The notes beneath the pieces were generated by a model. It was not told the origin of the DNA, made no database searches, and saw only the letters and a program-made list of their open reading frames with translations. From Amphiura filiformis (Eukaryota > Echinodermata > Ophiuroidea > Amphilepidida > Amphiuridae), in the NCBI RefSeq assembly GCF_039555335.1, contig NC_092646.1, forward strand, positions 32,928,880 through 32,992,879: a DNA stretch of 64,000 nt, in the 5' to 3' direction. Shown here piece by piece: positions 22,496 through 35,291 of the stretch. Made by a program: the position numbers and the translations under genes. How positions within the stretch are numbered: position 1 is the first letter of the stretch; each line of letters begins with the position of its first letter.

Positions 22496-23179
22496 CCCAG
22501 CAAACACAAAAACGTTTTTAAAACGTTTTAAATAAGTTATATTTTGGGTTTTGGTTTAGGTAAAAACGTTTTCATAACATTAAAATGTCGGGTTATATAA
22601 AGGTCATGAAATCGTTTTAAAACGTTTTGTATGAAAACACACTACAACAATATTTTTAAAATGTCTTCGAAATGTCATTGTAAACTATTTTTTTCAAACA
22701 TTTTTGGCCAAATATTTTGTCAACACTTAAATAACATTATGTTAAAATATTTGCACCCAGCAAACACAGAAATATTCTTAAAATGTTGCATACAATTCGT
22801 TTTAATAACATTTAAATGTCGGGTTATATTAAGGTCGTGAAAACATTTTAAAAACGTTATTGTAAATATTTTGGGCAAACATTTTTTGCAAAATATTTTT
22901 CAACCCCAAAAATAACATTCTGTTTAGAATGTTTTGTATCAAGTTTTTTAAAATGTTTTTGAAATGTTATTAAAACGTTTTTATACCCTTTATATAACCC
23001 GACATTTAAATGTTTTCTGTAAAACATTTGTGTTTGCTGTGCAGTAAATTACCAACAAATGTTATTTAATGTTATAAAAATGTTTTATACCATTAATGTA
23101 CCCTTAATATAACCCGACATTTAAACGTTTTCTGACAACCTTTTGCGAATGATGTCAAAAACGTTTTGTGTTTGCTGGG
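22496..23179. mobile_element. CAGCAAACAC-type MITE inside PLE-2
   Basis: Ends CCCAGCAAACACAAAAACG and CGTTTTGTGTTTGCTGGG; internal ACCCAGCAAACACAG at about 22754 shows a nested or tandem structure. Joining the flanks restores GGATCC in the PLE-2 frame (KDPSP), with TC duplicated, the same 2-bp duplication length as in the gene B copy. Confidence 0.85.
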
Positions 23180-23635
23180 TCCTTTCGCGGTTTCAAGGCT
23201 TTTTGAAAAGTCCAATCCTTGTATCCGCAGGTACCTAGGGCTGACTTGAGGTATTCGCGTTCAACCGATTTAGTTTCCTCTGTCGAAGGGATAGTTTCAG
23301 CACGATGATAGAGTGTTTTAATCACACCGAGTTTATGGATAAGCGGATGATGGGAGTCAAACAGTAGATACTGGTGTATGTGTGGCTTTACGGTATACTG
23401 ATGTTGAAAGTGTGCCGTCACCCTGAATTTTGACCAAACAGTCCAAAAAAGGCAACTTGTTGTCGTCCGTGCCCTCTTGGGTGAACTTGATATTTGTTCG
23501 CACTTTTTGATCTTCACGAGGTGTCATCGACGTAACAGAACCATTACGACGGTACCGTACCACTGTACGAGGCTAGTGCAGATTGTTCGAAGCGTTCCAT
23601 GTACAAGTTTGCGACGATTGGAGAATCAACGGGGT

Positions 23636-23990
23636 TAACCGATTCGTCTGTTTATAAGCAGCCAAGTATACTTTTGAGGATAAAAGACGTTATTGTGCTC
23701 GACAAAGAACATAGGTGGTTCGAAAGAGGGGTAAATGAAGCAATATATGTTCGCAGGGAGGAACCAACTTTGAATCGCGGAGGGGGTCTACGCCACAACT
23801 TCAGTAAAATTCCTCGGCGACTCCAGTGTGACGTCACTCCTACCACCGTGACGTCACAGGTCAATAACACAGAGCCAATTTTACATTACTAGGACTGATG
23901 AAGCATCAAAGATATGACGTGATACTGCAGTCAACAAAACAACAAAAACAGTAAGTCCAGTTGCAAAGATTTATAACCTAATCTAACTTT
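23636..23990 (+). mobile_element. Penelope-like 3' fragment PLE-3
   Basis: Plus strand reads DSSVYK, then KDVIVLDKEHRWFERG, then EEPTLNRGGGLRHNFSKIP, the C-terminal end of a Penelope endonuclease frame. It joins PLE-2 head to head at about 23635. It holds the uninterrupted version (GACAAAGAACATAGGTGG) of the site where PLE-1 inserted in PLE-2. CTGATGAAGCATC at 23893 may be a worn hammerhead start. Confidence 0.8.
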
Positions 23991-24279
23991 ATTCAACTAC
24001 CTGGATGATTGAGAATATTCATAGATATCTATTTGTTTAATTTTTATCTTTAAGCTCTTTTTTGAAATAGATACGGTATGGTGTATTTTATGTATTCTAT
24101 TATTTCGCATTCAACATGTTTAATGTATACTTGTTATATTTGTTATTATATTATCTATTGTGTAATGGTGCTTTTAATTGAAAGGGCGTCTGATAAATGA
24201 GTTTTAATAATAATAAAAAATTATAAGAATAAGATTTTATACAAATTATAACCACAAGACGGTATACATTAGGTAAACA

Positions 24280-24680
24280 TATAACGTTTTATGTACACTT
24301 ACAGGGCTGTGCAATAATTATTTGTCGGGATGGGTTTACAAAATGGTCTGCCAAAAAAAACCGTTTTCTCCCTGAACACATGCCAGATTTGGCTGTGAGG
24401 GACACTTGCTTTGAGAACAAAGTGCAAAATAAAGAAAATGCATATTTACAGTTGCGTACCTTCGCTCTTTTGAATCCCGACAAAAAAGAATCAACTAGAT
24501 GGTCGCCAATTATAGATGCAAATTTTTGTTATATTTCCCTTTTTTAAACCAAATGTCCCTCACACACAAGGTATGAAGTGTTCATTGTATTTTTTTTTTT
24601 TTAAATACACTCAAGAGTTGACAGCACTATTGTGTATATTTATTTTAATATTCTGCACACCAAGGATATTGCAAACAACC
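24280..24680. repeat. Paralogous 3' flank of gene C
   Basis: Matches 9530-9890 closely (GGGCTGTGCAATAATTATTT, TCAACTAGATGGTCGCC, CCTCACACACAAGGTATGAA) and 1370-1640 less closely. The gap in the alignment marks where the MITE entered beside gene B. Confidence 0.75.
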
Positions 24681-25050
24681 TTTTCCATGTACATATCAAT
24701 TTTATCGTACATAGAGGCATTGTCTTTAATAGGCGGTTACACAACAAACTCTCTCGGAATTAAAACAAAAACAAAACAACCTCATCATATTGAATTTAAT
24801 ATCGTTGTATTATCATGATTGTAGTCTCAGCATTCCCTATAACTGGTTTCGATTGTAAAAACAAGGCACACGATTAGGTTTTAGGCTATCAAACATGACC
24901 AAAGTCTGACAATTCCTCCTTATATATAATTGAAGACCGAATTAAAAAGACTAGTTTGCGTATGACGTCCTGTCAACCAGACCAAAAATGCCGTACTGCA
25001 CAGGTCAGCAACCAATCACGACGCGCCTTTGCCCTGACGTCAGGCGCAAA

Positions 25051-28000
25051 CTACATCCCAAGACATACATCGGATGGATCATTTCCACGTTGGTCACCTG
25101 AAGATTTAAAAATAACAACCATGTGATCACTAAAGCGACAGAAGTCAGCATTAAGCATGTGCCGCACGTGTAGGAATACATGAGAATATCCTGCCTTTAT
25201 CCCTTCCCCGCCTTTTCTCCCCTCCCTCTCCCTACTTGTAGGCCATTTCAAATCAAGATCGAAAAAGTTCGAAAAACCAGGTGCAGTGAGCGGTATTTAT
25301 TCTGTAAGCAAAGGGTCAAAATGACGGACAATAACAAATGTCATGAATCAGTACCCTTTTGAGCGAAAATACAGGTTATTTAGCCAATATCAACATTGGA
25401 TGATCAGATATATATTTTCCTAACATAATAATTGAACTAATAAAGCCTCCGCCGGTACTTGGCACTTCACAATATAACAGATATGGAACAGCAAATGTTC
25501 GTCATTTCTCGGCACTTAAGATTTTGATCCATACCTCGGAAACATGGCATGTTGCCTCAGGGGATCGTCATGCGTCAGGTACTCAAAAATAGCGCAAACA
25601 GCGCGAGCGTACACAAAAGAAACTTCGCACGTAAGATAAGCGATGTCGCCAGGTCTGTACGCTGTACCGGCGTCAGCTGAATTCTAGTACGCTTAGAGGG
25701 CACAGGCATGGAAAATTCCAATCTGTGTATTAATAATCTAAGTTTTGACCTATTACTGACACATAAACATCAATCTCTTATACACAAGACACCATGCTTG
25801 ATGGGCGTCTTTCATGTAGCTGCGCAGATATTTTGTGTCCAGGCCAAATAGTTTATGCAGCCGCAATTTCGCGATCGGAGAGATGATACATACAACTTAC
25901 CATGTGCTTCTTTGAGATCGCTGCAGATCTGTCTGTAAGTTGAACTCTGTATAAGGCTATCTTGTGCTGGGTTCCACCAGTCAGCCAGTCCATTGTCCAG
26001 CCTCGTCATTATGCTAACGCCACCATTGGGTAAATAGCACGAAAATGGATTGTCTGATAATAGCGTAATAGTATCTGGTACATCGCCACGAAATGTCGAG
26101 AAACCAGCATCAACCTAAAGATTAAGACAATTTAAAAATCCACAAGTTACTGATCTTTAAGAGTTGGTCTAAGCTAAACATACGAGGCATCCCAACCCAA
26201 CGAGGCCTCTGTCAATGTCGCTGAACTCTGTGAAGTGTACCACAAACTGCATAAACCCTTTCAACAATTTCGAGACTTGCAGCAAGGATCAGCTTTCCGA
26301 GTTTCGTATAGGTTACACCGGGACAATTCTAGCGAGCTTAATCCGGTGCCTATGTCCACGAGGTTGATGTACTACGAAATACCTCCTGGAATAGTGCATG
26401 TTGGGAAGAAGGGAAAAGTCAGTACCTGTCCTTTACATCGACAATTAGTAGCTAGCTAACTAGCGAGTTTTTTCTGGTGCCTATCCATGAGGTTGATGTA
26501 CTACGTTATACCCCCTGGAATAGTGCATGATGGGATGAAGGGGAAAAGGTCTATATACCTGACCTGGCCCTTACACCGGGACAATTAGTAGCTATACTAA
26601 ATCATACCCCGAACGGAAAAGGGTCTATAGGCCTATCCGAGACCTGGCCCTTAAAAAATATATTTCTTTTTAAAGAATTAAAAACAAGATCTAATTTCAA
26701 CTGTACCTGTCCATTAACGATAGCGTCTATTAAATCCTGAAGTGAATCAAAATGTCGAATTTGAGTCGAAGGCAGATCGTTACCCTGTGCAAATGCAAAA
26801 AAATAAATAAATAAAATCAATGGGCATTTCCATTTTAAATCCCAAATCCACTTACTCTACCCCTGCGGAAGATTTAGCTGAAGTGTTCCACAGAGGGATC
26901 ATGGGATTGAAATACTCACTCCAGTTGTGGAAAATATAGGTAAAGCCTTAATACAAAGGGATTATGGGTTTCAAAATGATTAACCCTGACCAATTACATT
27001 TGTAAAACACAATTGGTAAATATTTCCAAACTCTTTAACAGAGGTAGTGTGTATTTCAACTGGAATAGTCCAATCTCACTCATCGATCTGCTTCATACGT
27101 TTGAACCTAATAACCGATATTTGGATATTTAGATCTCAGGATGCTTTCTGAACAGCCAGTCTCTTGTTTCTGCATCGACTCTATCACTCAGTGAGATGAA
27201 GTTGCTCCATTTGACAGCCTCCTCGATGTAAACAATATATCCAAACATTGATCTATCGCGAAGGCAATTTGAGATCTGATATGCTACATCTCATAGACTT
27301 GTATTGTAAAACACTGTAAAATCAGAACTTGTTTTTTAATAACCTGTTGCTAGTCAAAGTAGGAATTACAGAATATGATAAATTACAGCCAGTTGAGGGC
27401 GTTAGATTTTGACCGCCAAATGCCTCAGGCGAAGAACGCAAGAACACATAGGAAAAACCTCGGGATAAGTCAATTTATGAAGTGAAAATGAACGAGGCAG
27501 AGGCAACGTTAAGCTGTATTTATACTCCATCGCTGAGCGACAATTGGTTTCTAGCCAATGTTGTAGCGTGCTTTGTGTTGCGTTGGGTAAAGTACGCTAC
27601 ATCATTGGTCAAATACAATCGCTCTTCGCTCAACAATGTAGTATAAATTCAGCTTTATGCTAGTAAGACTCACCGTTACACCTTGTTGTCGTTTTAGACA
27701 GAACTCGTCGCTTACATATCCGTCAATGAAACCTATGATTTTACCGGTCACATCCGTTGGGTCAACTCCTCTAGGATTGTTACTCTTCACTAATAGATAG
27801 GTACTGGCGGACTTAGTAAATGGTTTGGAGAATTGGAACGTGCGTGACCTGTCGTAGCTTTGTGCCCATCCTATAACAAGAGAATAGTATGCACTATCAT
27901 TGATCATTTGGTTAATTTGAGTCTACCCTGTAGCAAAGTTGGTCCAAAGTTTGGAGCTATGTTTATTATCATCCAACCGTTATTTATGGTACGCTAATGC

Positions 28001-31000
28001 TGGATTAACGCCCGGTTTAACGTTGCTCATGCCAATAAATTAGGACGAATCCAGAGACGCACTCTTCGTATTATATTGGGTGCAATTACATTGAATTATG
28101 CGATCATGTTTTGGAAGAGTGCAATAGTTTTGTCGGACTCAGACTCGACACCCGCGACTTGGGTTCGAGTCCGGAATCGGACACAAAAGGACCCGGACTG
28201 TGTTCTGACTTGGATGTAAAGTGGACTCGGCTCGTCTCGGACTCGGATAAGGTGGACTCAGATACAAGTTTTGGACTACGGTCGGTCCAGCGAAGGCCAT
28301 CATCGTTATGATGGTGATTTGGAATTGGTCCTTGCTTCTGGTTGATTGATCACCAACTGTGTGGTCTGCGATTGCCAACTTTGATATTTCGCCTAGTTTC
28401 TAAATGACGACCAGACCGGTTTCACCCACATAAGCATGATATTAAGTAGGCCTACGGTCACAATTGGTGCAAGGTTATATACACATAATCGGTCCCACAA
28501 AGGGGTCTCTTTTGTCCTTGGGGTGGGCCCCAACAATTTCCACAGGATGGTATGATGACGCACAGTGGTGGCAATGACATGCTTTCTAAAAATACGAGTA
28601 GCAATGTCATCAACATACCGTTTCCATAGCTGCAATTTACAGTCTAACGGGGCTGTGTGCAATTGCTTGTGACAACAACCGGGGACACCATAAACAGAGA
28701 AGAGGGGCACATTTTCAAAGTCACGTATTTGTATAATCCACTTTTTGGAGCTTATGCGTCCTCTGTTGGTGATCACTACCAGAATGAAGTTCACGTACCA
28801 TCACTCCAATGATGGCCTTCGACCAAATATATTTGGATTTGACAAGATGTACATTCCTATAATTGTATCACACAAACCTAATGGATTTCTTCAAGACTAG
28901 AATATTCCAGAAAAAAAATGGATAGTGTTCAAATTAACCTATAGAATCTGTCCGATTGTCTTCTCTAATCAGAATTATTTATCAATGTATGGTTAAATAA
29001 TTATAAACCACAAGGGTACTACTGTCTCTCTTAATGTGCCTCTGATTGGTTATTTCATGATATAATCTTCTAAGTAACCAATCAAAATACCCTTTAGATC
29101 TCTTAGCAATTTACTGGTCTAATCCCCTACTGACTATTCTTAACATATCTCTGATTGGCTCAATACGAATTATATAGTATTATCTAACCAATGAAAATAG
29201 TTCTTATATGTTCTCTTTCACTTACCTACGCAGCCATCGTACCATCCACCCATTAACCCCACGCCTCCTCTTGTTACCTCTCCAGCCTGCGAATCCCAAC
29301 AGCGGTTGTATAAATCCCATATCAGGCGGCAATTCTTGTTCGCTCGCTTGCAAACTATGAAATGTAAAGATAAAATATGAGTATAAAATTTTGCAGCCTT
29401 TTCACATTTGATTCATTACCATGGTCATGTCACTCGCTCTCCTAAAGTTGGGTAAAATGAATTTGCCGTTTTTAAAATTTAAATCCCATGGGAATTTACA
29501 TTACTTACCTTCAAATGCAATGTCTACGTGGAATCCTTTGACCTGTCCTGTTAAATCATCGCTGAAATTGAATCAGGAAAGTCTTTGTCACTTTGGGAGT
29601 CATCGGTACCTAACCGAGCACCAATTAGACGTGATGCCTATAAGTGTCTGTGCAATATTTATGTGCGCCGTGAAATGGTAAAAATTCCGAACGGCATTCG
29701 CGCCAAAATTACTCCCCATTTTAGCAAAGTACCAAATTCGGGGAACCAATTTCATGATGGGAGGAGCGTTATAAGCATGTCACTTATTTCAACATTTTCA
29801 TTGTGCTTTCTACGCCCTTTTAGTGCGTATACTGCATAACATTAATACGGTGCACCAAAAATTGCCTTCCATCGCATTTTGTTTTATCAGAAAGTCCCAC
29901 CCTTTTTACTTCCTCCCGCGGCTACATAATTATTGCACGGCCCCTGAGAGACACATGTATCAACTAAAACCATGTGATTAAAAATGACAGCATATTGGTT
30001 TTTTTTTTAATTACATCGGCTATAATAAGTGGTTCACTGCAACTTTATAAAGAGTCGAACCTGCAATTTTTACAGGACGGAGTGCCCATCTCTCTTTCGT
30101 TAGCGATTAGGCTAGACTCTACTGTGAAATGTTGTTGTGGGAGATCGCCACACCGAGCATGTTACCTTCCCAGCATTAAAGAATACCGGTACCCATTTAT
30201 ACATCTGGGTGGAGAGGAGTAATCGAGATAAAATGCCTTACTCAAGGGCACAACTGGGGCTCGAACCTGCAACATTCCGATTATGAGTCAGAGCCCGTTC
30301 CGCTCGTTCACCGTGCTCCCTTGTAACCCAATTTCATAACTTACATTTTTACGACAATTAGCCCAGTTTTTCATTACGGTATATGTTCCTTAAAGAAATT
30401 GTCATATCGTAAAGAGATCAAATTAACATTTACATATATGCTTCGTTGTTGTCCAGGTGACCAATAGCCAAGTTCCATATTTTAGTGTCAACCGCTCCAG
30501 TACCTGAAATTGAAGACAGAGAGGGAAAGTATAAACTATAAGCTCTTATACAGAGACAGATTCACGGCTCTCCACATACAAATACCTACCAGCCTACCCA
30601 ACCCATGTAAACCGACATCAACGCTCTAAAGGCAATCAATGTCAACGATACAAAACCACAAAAGTCCACTTTTTTTCGGAATAAGAGTTGAAATCAGTCC
30701 TATATTCACAAAGGTCCCACTTTTTACTTCCCCGCACGCCCAATAAATCCTGGTTACGGGTCTGGTCTTTTAATCTAGGCCCTATGTGTCAGTTCATTCT
30801 AAATTTAATTTAAACAAGAAACGTCTTTAAAAAGACAACGCCATGAATGAAATTCATGTTTCATAATTTTACATTGACAAGTATTTGAAATGCTACAATG
30901 TAGTATTTTTTGTTTGTAGCATGCGCACATGCACAACTAACCGGGTGGGAAATATTGTTACCACCACCAATGACATACTATAGGAAATTCTCAAGAATTT

Positions 31001-32785
31001 TTATGTTGAATGCTAAATTGAAAATGTGTGCTAAATAGGTCTACATTTAATTTATACTTGTGACTGATTACTCAATCCCAGGCATTCTCGGGCTTAATCC
31101 AATCTTTATTTTCTGAATGTGTTGATTATATTGTTACTATTAACTGTCCAGTTGCTCACTTGTTGACAGCTTATCCGTAGCCTGGATCAACAGGGGTGCA
31201 ATTGTATCATTTTTCATAGAGCAATTGTTCAAAATGTTTAATGTCAAATGCTTCCTAAAAACCTTATTTGTGAACGGATTTTCATCGTTGATAAAACAAA
31301 ATGTATGTTTAATATATTAATTGTTTCATTAATAGCAATTTCCCAAGTTTCCATCCATAAATAACCATAGATTATTATCTGTTTACAAAATAAGTGTTTA
31401 TTTTCAGATTTGCAAAGCGCAGAGCTGTAAAGGAAAGTACCTGCTGTACTCAACTGGGCCTATCGTCTAGACGTCTACTGTATCTATTTCCCGTTAGATC
31501 AAGGTCCGTACCACGAAGGTGAATTCTAGTGTGAAATACTGCAGATATCCAAAATAAGTTGTTAAAGAAATAATAAATAAATCCGTCCAAGATACTTTCA
31601 GGGTCATATCAATTTGTAAGCGCTCTTTAGCAAAGTCATAGTTCATTGAATTTACAACCGTATGACAAAACAGGCGAAAACTAACATTTTGCACAAGTTT
31701 TGCAATTTATAGAGAATTGGCCATTGCTCATTCTAATGAAGCTAGTATATGGCCAATATAAGTGTGCTCTTTTATTTAATGATATCCGGTTTGGGGGTTA
31801 ACAATTACCAGTAGAAAATGACGTTCTCCGGTATTTGGCCGCGAATGCCGGCTAAAGTTTCTCCGCTATTTCGTCGGCATTTATCCTTCTAAAACTAGGA
31901 TTTTTTTCCGGTGAGAAGAGCCGGTTTTCGTCAATAGAAAACCACAGCCTCCGTATCCTTGTTCGCCACAGTGGAGTACGGAGGCTTTGAGAGGTTTAAT
32001 CGCGAGGGGGGGGGGGTTGTGACAACCGGCACATATGCAAATGACATCAGCGGCATCGGGTATTTACCCGATATTTAGCGCAGTAGAAAATCACGGTGAG
32101 CAGGAATATTCAGGTATAATCTCTACCCGGAATGATTCTTTATTATACCGTACGTACAATAGAAAAATGCTGATTGTTGTAGTACAGTAAAAGTTACCCA
32201 GAATGGATTTTAGAAGGAATGACATAACAACGACAACATCGAATTGGATTTGAAAACAATTATTGAAAAGCTGAATATATTAGCTATAGTGTAACATTAT
32301 TACAAAATAATTACAACTTTGAATCGGCGTTTTCGTTTGGACTCATTTTTGAGAGAAGCTGTATACTGCAACTCATTGAGCTCTATTTACCTCTGGCTAT
32401 TGCCATCTACACGTGGTCACCTCCATACAATAGAAGAACTCGGGGAAACTTAAATTTTGATGTGAAAATGAAAACTGTATTTAAGGCAGCGGTAACGTAC
32501 GGAATATGCTAATTTATGTAATCTACGTAAACCCTGCTATCTCTCACCTGTCATGCCATTGCTTGTCCCACCTATCACGCAAGTATTCCCACTTCGACTT
32601 GAAAACACAACCAGTGATATGATAAGAGCTACAATGGCAGCTAGACCAGTCACCATCATTAGAACGAGGTACAACTTATTATTTGCAGAAGTATTGGCCT
32701 GAGCCATATTCATTTGTAGTTCTTCTCTCATCCTGAAGTATTCTTCGTTGGGTTCTTCTTTTTGCTGTTCTGCTGCGTTTGACAT
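25051..32785 (-). CDS. Gene C: membrane-anchored family-3 solute-binding-protein-like protein, paralogue 3
   Basis: Exons on the minus strand: 32785-32548, 30503-30434, 29561-29509, 29354-29226, 27870-27674, 26784-26707, 26114-25901, 25097-25051. All boundaries are GT..AG, exon lengths equal those of B, and the product is 341 residues. The chosen ATG (32785, MSNAAEQQ) matches B; the frame is open further up to another ATG at 32977, which would add 64 residues including a hydrophobic stretch (AVVLLTLVAFY), but B is frameshifted there, so that stretch is probably 5' UTR. Domain order is as in B: acidic head, one transmembrane helix, extracellular family-3 solute-binding-like lobes with GWAQSYDRSRTF, FSKPF and VDAGFSTFRGD. 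It differs from B at scattered sites (for example FQFSKPF for FKFSKPF). Introns share with B an antisense SINE and Penelope/LINE fragments, showing that B and C arose from one duplication after those insertions. About 200 bp upstream of exon 1 is similar in all three copies and may contain the promoter. Confidence 0.78.
28393..28830 (-). mobile_element. Penelope-like reverse transcriptase fragment, gene C intron 4
   Basis: Minus strand keeps LQLWKRYVDD, the catalytic motif of Penelope-type polymerases, with upstream VVITNRGRISSKKW; frames are broken. Same origin as 14540-14930 in gene B. Confidence 0.7.
30075..30320 (-). mobile_element. Antisense SINE, gene C intron 2
   Basis: The inverse of the 2142-2449 SINE over most of its length: ends GGACGGAGTGCCCATCTCTC and CCGTGCTCCC, with the core GGCACAACTGGGGCTCGAACC. 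More diverged than the plus-strand copy and lacking a clear target duplication. Confidence 0.8.
31795..32130. other. Unique-looking insert in gene C intron 1
   Basis: This stretch separates the end of repeat R from the exon 1 side and has no match in gene B. It holds AGTAGAAAAT twice (31812, 32084), a CCTCCGTATCC...GTACGGAGGC inverted pair (31950-31985) and a run of G (32008-32018). No gene is visible. Confidence 0.4.
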
Positions 32786-33544
32786 TATTTGTAAAGTGTG
32801 CAAGACGTCGCGTTGAGGCTTTTTATAGTGCGTATAAAACGCTACTAAAGTCAGTAATACTACGGCCTTACAATAAAAGTTCAATAGCAATGATTGTGGA
32901 AGCGATAGGAAAAGATTTTTATCATTGGTTCCGTTCAAGGCTTTCCTGTAGAATTTTGCTTGGGTATTATAGGACATAAAGGTTTCTATACTAAAACGAT
33001 TCTCTTATAAACCACATATGCACCTCGATAAGCAAACAGTGAATATTGTCTCTATGTCTTATGATTACACTTATGATTACACTGCACGGTAGCATCGTAA
33101 CAGCATGAGTGCATAGCATCGTAAGAGCTGTGTGATCTTCTAGATGGAAAATATGCCTCTGTGATTGGTTTTTGTCAAAACCTTAAGTGCTCCCTTCATC
33201 CAATCAGAAATTTTTTATATTGAATGAAAGCTAACACTTCCCCCTAAAAACACCTTTTCTCATTAGGTCAACAGATAACGAAATTCAGTGTTTGTAGGAA
33301 GGCGAATGTGGTAAATCTGTTGAAAACGACCTATCCCAGCTCAAATTTTGACCTTAAAGCCTTAATGTACGATCTTTTTTCAGAATACCTTTATTTCTTT
33401 CAAAACCGAGTTTTTGGCATATTTGTAATACTTACACATGTTCTAACTTAAATCTATGAGCAAACTGTCAAATTCACTCTATTTGTAGTAAAACGGGATG
33501 ATTTTCTGTTGGTCCGACATAAAATAATAATTTTTTAGATTATG

Positions 33545-33660
33545 ATTTTATGTCGGCCACGAATCGCAAACCGTGGTCTCCTACGAAACTAGTTTGGTTA
33601 CCGAGGAGCGTAACCAAACTGGCCGCGTAGGAGACTAACTCTGAGGCCGCACTCGCTGTC
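33545..33660. repeat. Hairpin: GTCTCCTACG...CGTAGGAGAC
   Basis: GTCTCCTACGAAACTAGTTT and its inverse close a stem around CGAGGAGC. It lies in a stretch (33350-33820) that interrupts repeat R and is probably a MITE, whose ends I could not fix. Confidence 0.5.
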
Positions 33661-34285
33661 CTAATCCAAATAATGCGAGATATTTCGAGTGATAGAGGTG
33701 AAGTTTATGATATTGTTTCTTTGCAAATTCCCAATGTTTTTCGCGTCCAAATGTATTGGGAACTTTCATAATGATTGCATATTATCATTTAGGAAGAAAA
33801 AAAGTAAAATCTAAAAAATTTTAAAAGTCAAAACCTAAATCGTTCCTTGTAATATTGCAAATCTTGTGCAAAAAGATGTTTTGGCGGGCCGAGGGGGGAG
33901 GGCAAGCGTAATTTTTGCACAGCTTTAAGAAAACAGTACAGATGCGAAGTTTTCACCTCGCTACGCTCAGACCATTGAGAGGTTTGCAATATTTTGCGTG
34001 CGCAATGGTGGCAAAGATTTTTTGGTATATCTAGAGGTGGGGGAGGGCATTTTGGGCACGCCGAGAGGTTGTCAAACAATGTCAACCCGGACTTTTTTGT
34101 AATAGGAATAATACCGTGGTGGAGCATGGACAGCGGAAACTGAAGTTCATTGATATTTTCATTGGTATCTAATGGTTTCCGAATAGGCCTACTTTTTTAG
34201 TGGCTGAGAATGTTTAATTGTCGACGACAGGATACTCATCAAGGTTTCACAAGGTCCAAGTTTCCTCTATCATGTCTATACATGC

Positions 34286-34863
34286 TATATCAGTTCGGGG
34301 GCACTCGTAATAACCGGACGTCTCTGATTTCAAAGACGGGTCAGTGATTTCACATACGGGAGTCTGTGATATCACATACGTCGAGCTTTGTTGACAGTTC
34401 GGCACTAGATGCAGCACATCGGAACGAAGCTGAGTGTATTACAATAAGCTTTCCTATGTTTAGCAAATATCTACCTGTGCAAAAATTATATCTATCTGTG
34501 CAAATTCTGATAAATGGTCCCAGAACACACTTAGATTGCAATGGCTAAAATCAAATGTTTTGAGGTAAAAAAAAATCCCAATTTTACTATCCAATTCATG
34601 AATTGGATAGTACAATTAGCAGGCAATCAACATGCTCAACTTGGGTTAGCCACAACCCTGATAAGGCCTATACACAAAACTATTGCCACTGCGCTGGGAC
34701 GTTCATCAAAATTACTTATATCGTTTGCGACTGGGTTTTGAAACTAGGGAGTATGTGATTTATGAGACGTCTCTGAAATATGATACTGTAAGGTGACATG
34801 ACGCTTCAAGAGTATTTGATATCAGAGACGTCTTTGAATTAGCAGTGCCCCCGAACTGATATA
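34286..34863. mobile_element. MITE with TATATCAGTTCGGGGGCACT ends
   Basis: The 20-bp ends are exact inverses. Inside are many variants of AGAGACGTCT and GATATCACATACG. The TATA at each edge fits the TA target of Tc1/mariner elements, but this is only suggestive. Confidence 0.8.
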
Positions 34864-35291
34864 TAAGACTTTTTTTTAAAGTGGAAATGGGTCATTGTGA
34901 CTGAACCTAACGTGTAACATTATGTGATATAGTAGATTGGACCAGGTGATAAAACAAGATAAGCTACCAATATATAGGCCTAGAGGTTTATAATGTTTGA
35001 ACTTGTTACAGTTTCATGCTGCTACGTAGCACTTCATCAGACTGGCAACCTTGCTTCTTTTTCCTTTCTGCAGGTTTTATTTTTAGTGGCTAGAAACTGC
35101 ATTCCTATCTGCAGTGTGTAGCAAAAAAGCAACTAGTCCGATGAGGTCATTTATTATTTTTTCTAACAAAACATTACATAATGTTAAATTTTAGACATAA
35201 ACAATACCAACAGATATCACACTAATACACATTAATTTTACGTTTTTTTTTTACATTTTCGATTCTTTATCAAATTATTCAACTTTTTCTG

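Larger units (their letters stand above)
20887..23635 (-). mobile_element. Penelope-like element PLE-2, split by PLE-1 and a MITE
   Basis: Minus strand, in pieces. 23635-23180: SPIVANLYMERFEQ and LPFLDCLV, then, one frame over, YLLFDSHHPLIHKLGV and KTLYHRAE (reverse transcriptase fingers/thumb of Penelope type). After a MITE (23179-22496): FGQHQIPVSLKPCNTLRQ, then KQSNIVYAINCQDTDC and LHKRMYQHRRPSS (GIY-YIG endonuclease region). After PLE-1 (22093-20939): RWFERGVKEAMYVRK, the end of the frame. There are frameshifts and stops throughout. The element is 5' truncated at a head-to-head junction with PLE-3. Confidence 0.85.

Noticed and set aside
32786-32977. N-terminal extension of gene C from ATG 32977
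   Set aside because: The matching stretch in gene B is out of frame and in gene A lacks an ATG, so it is more likely leader sequence.
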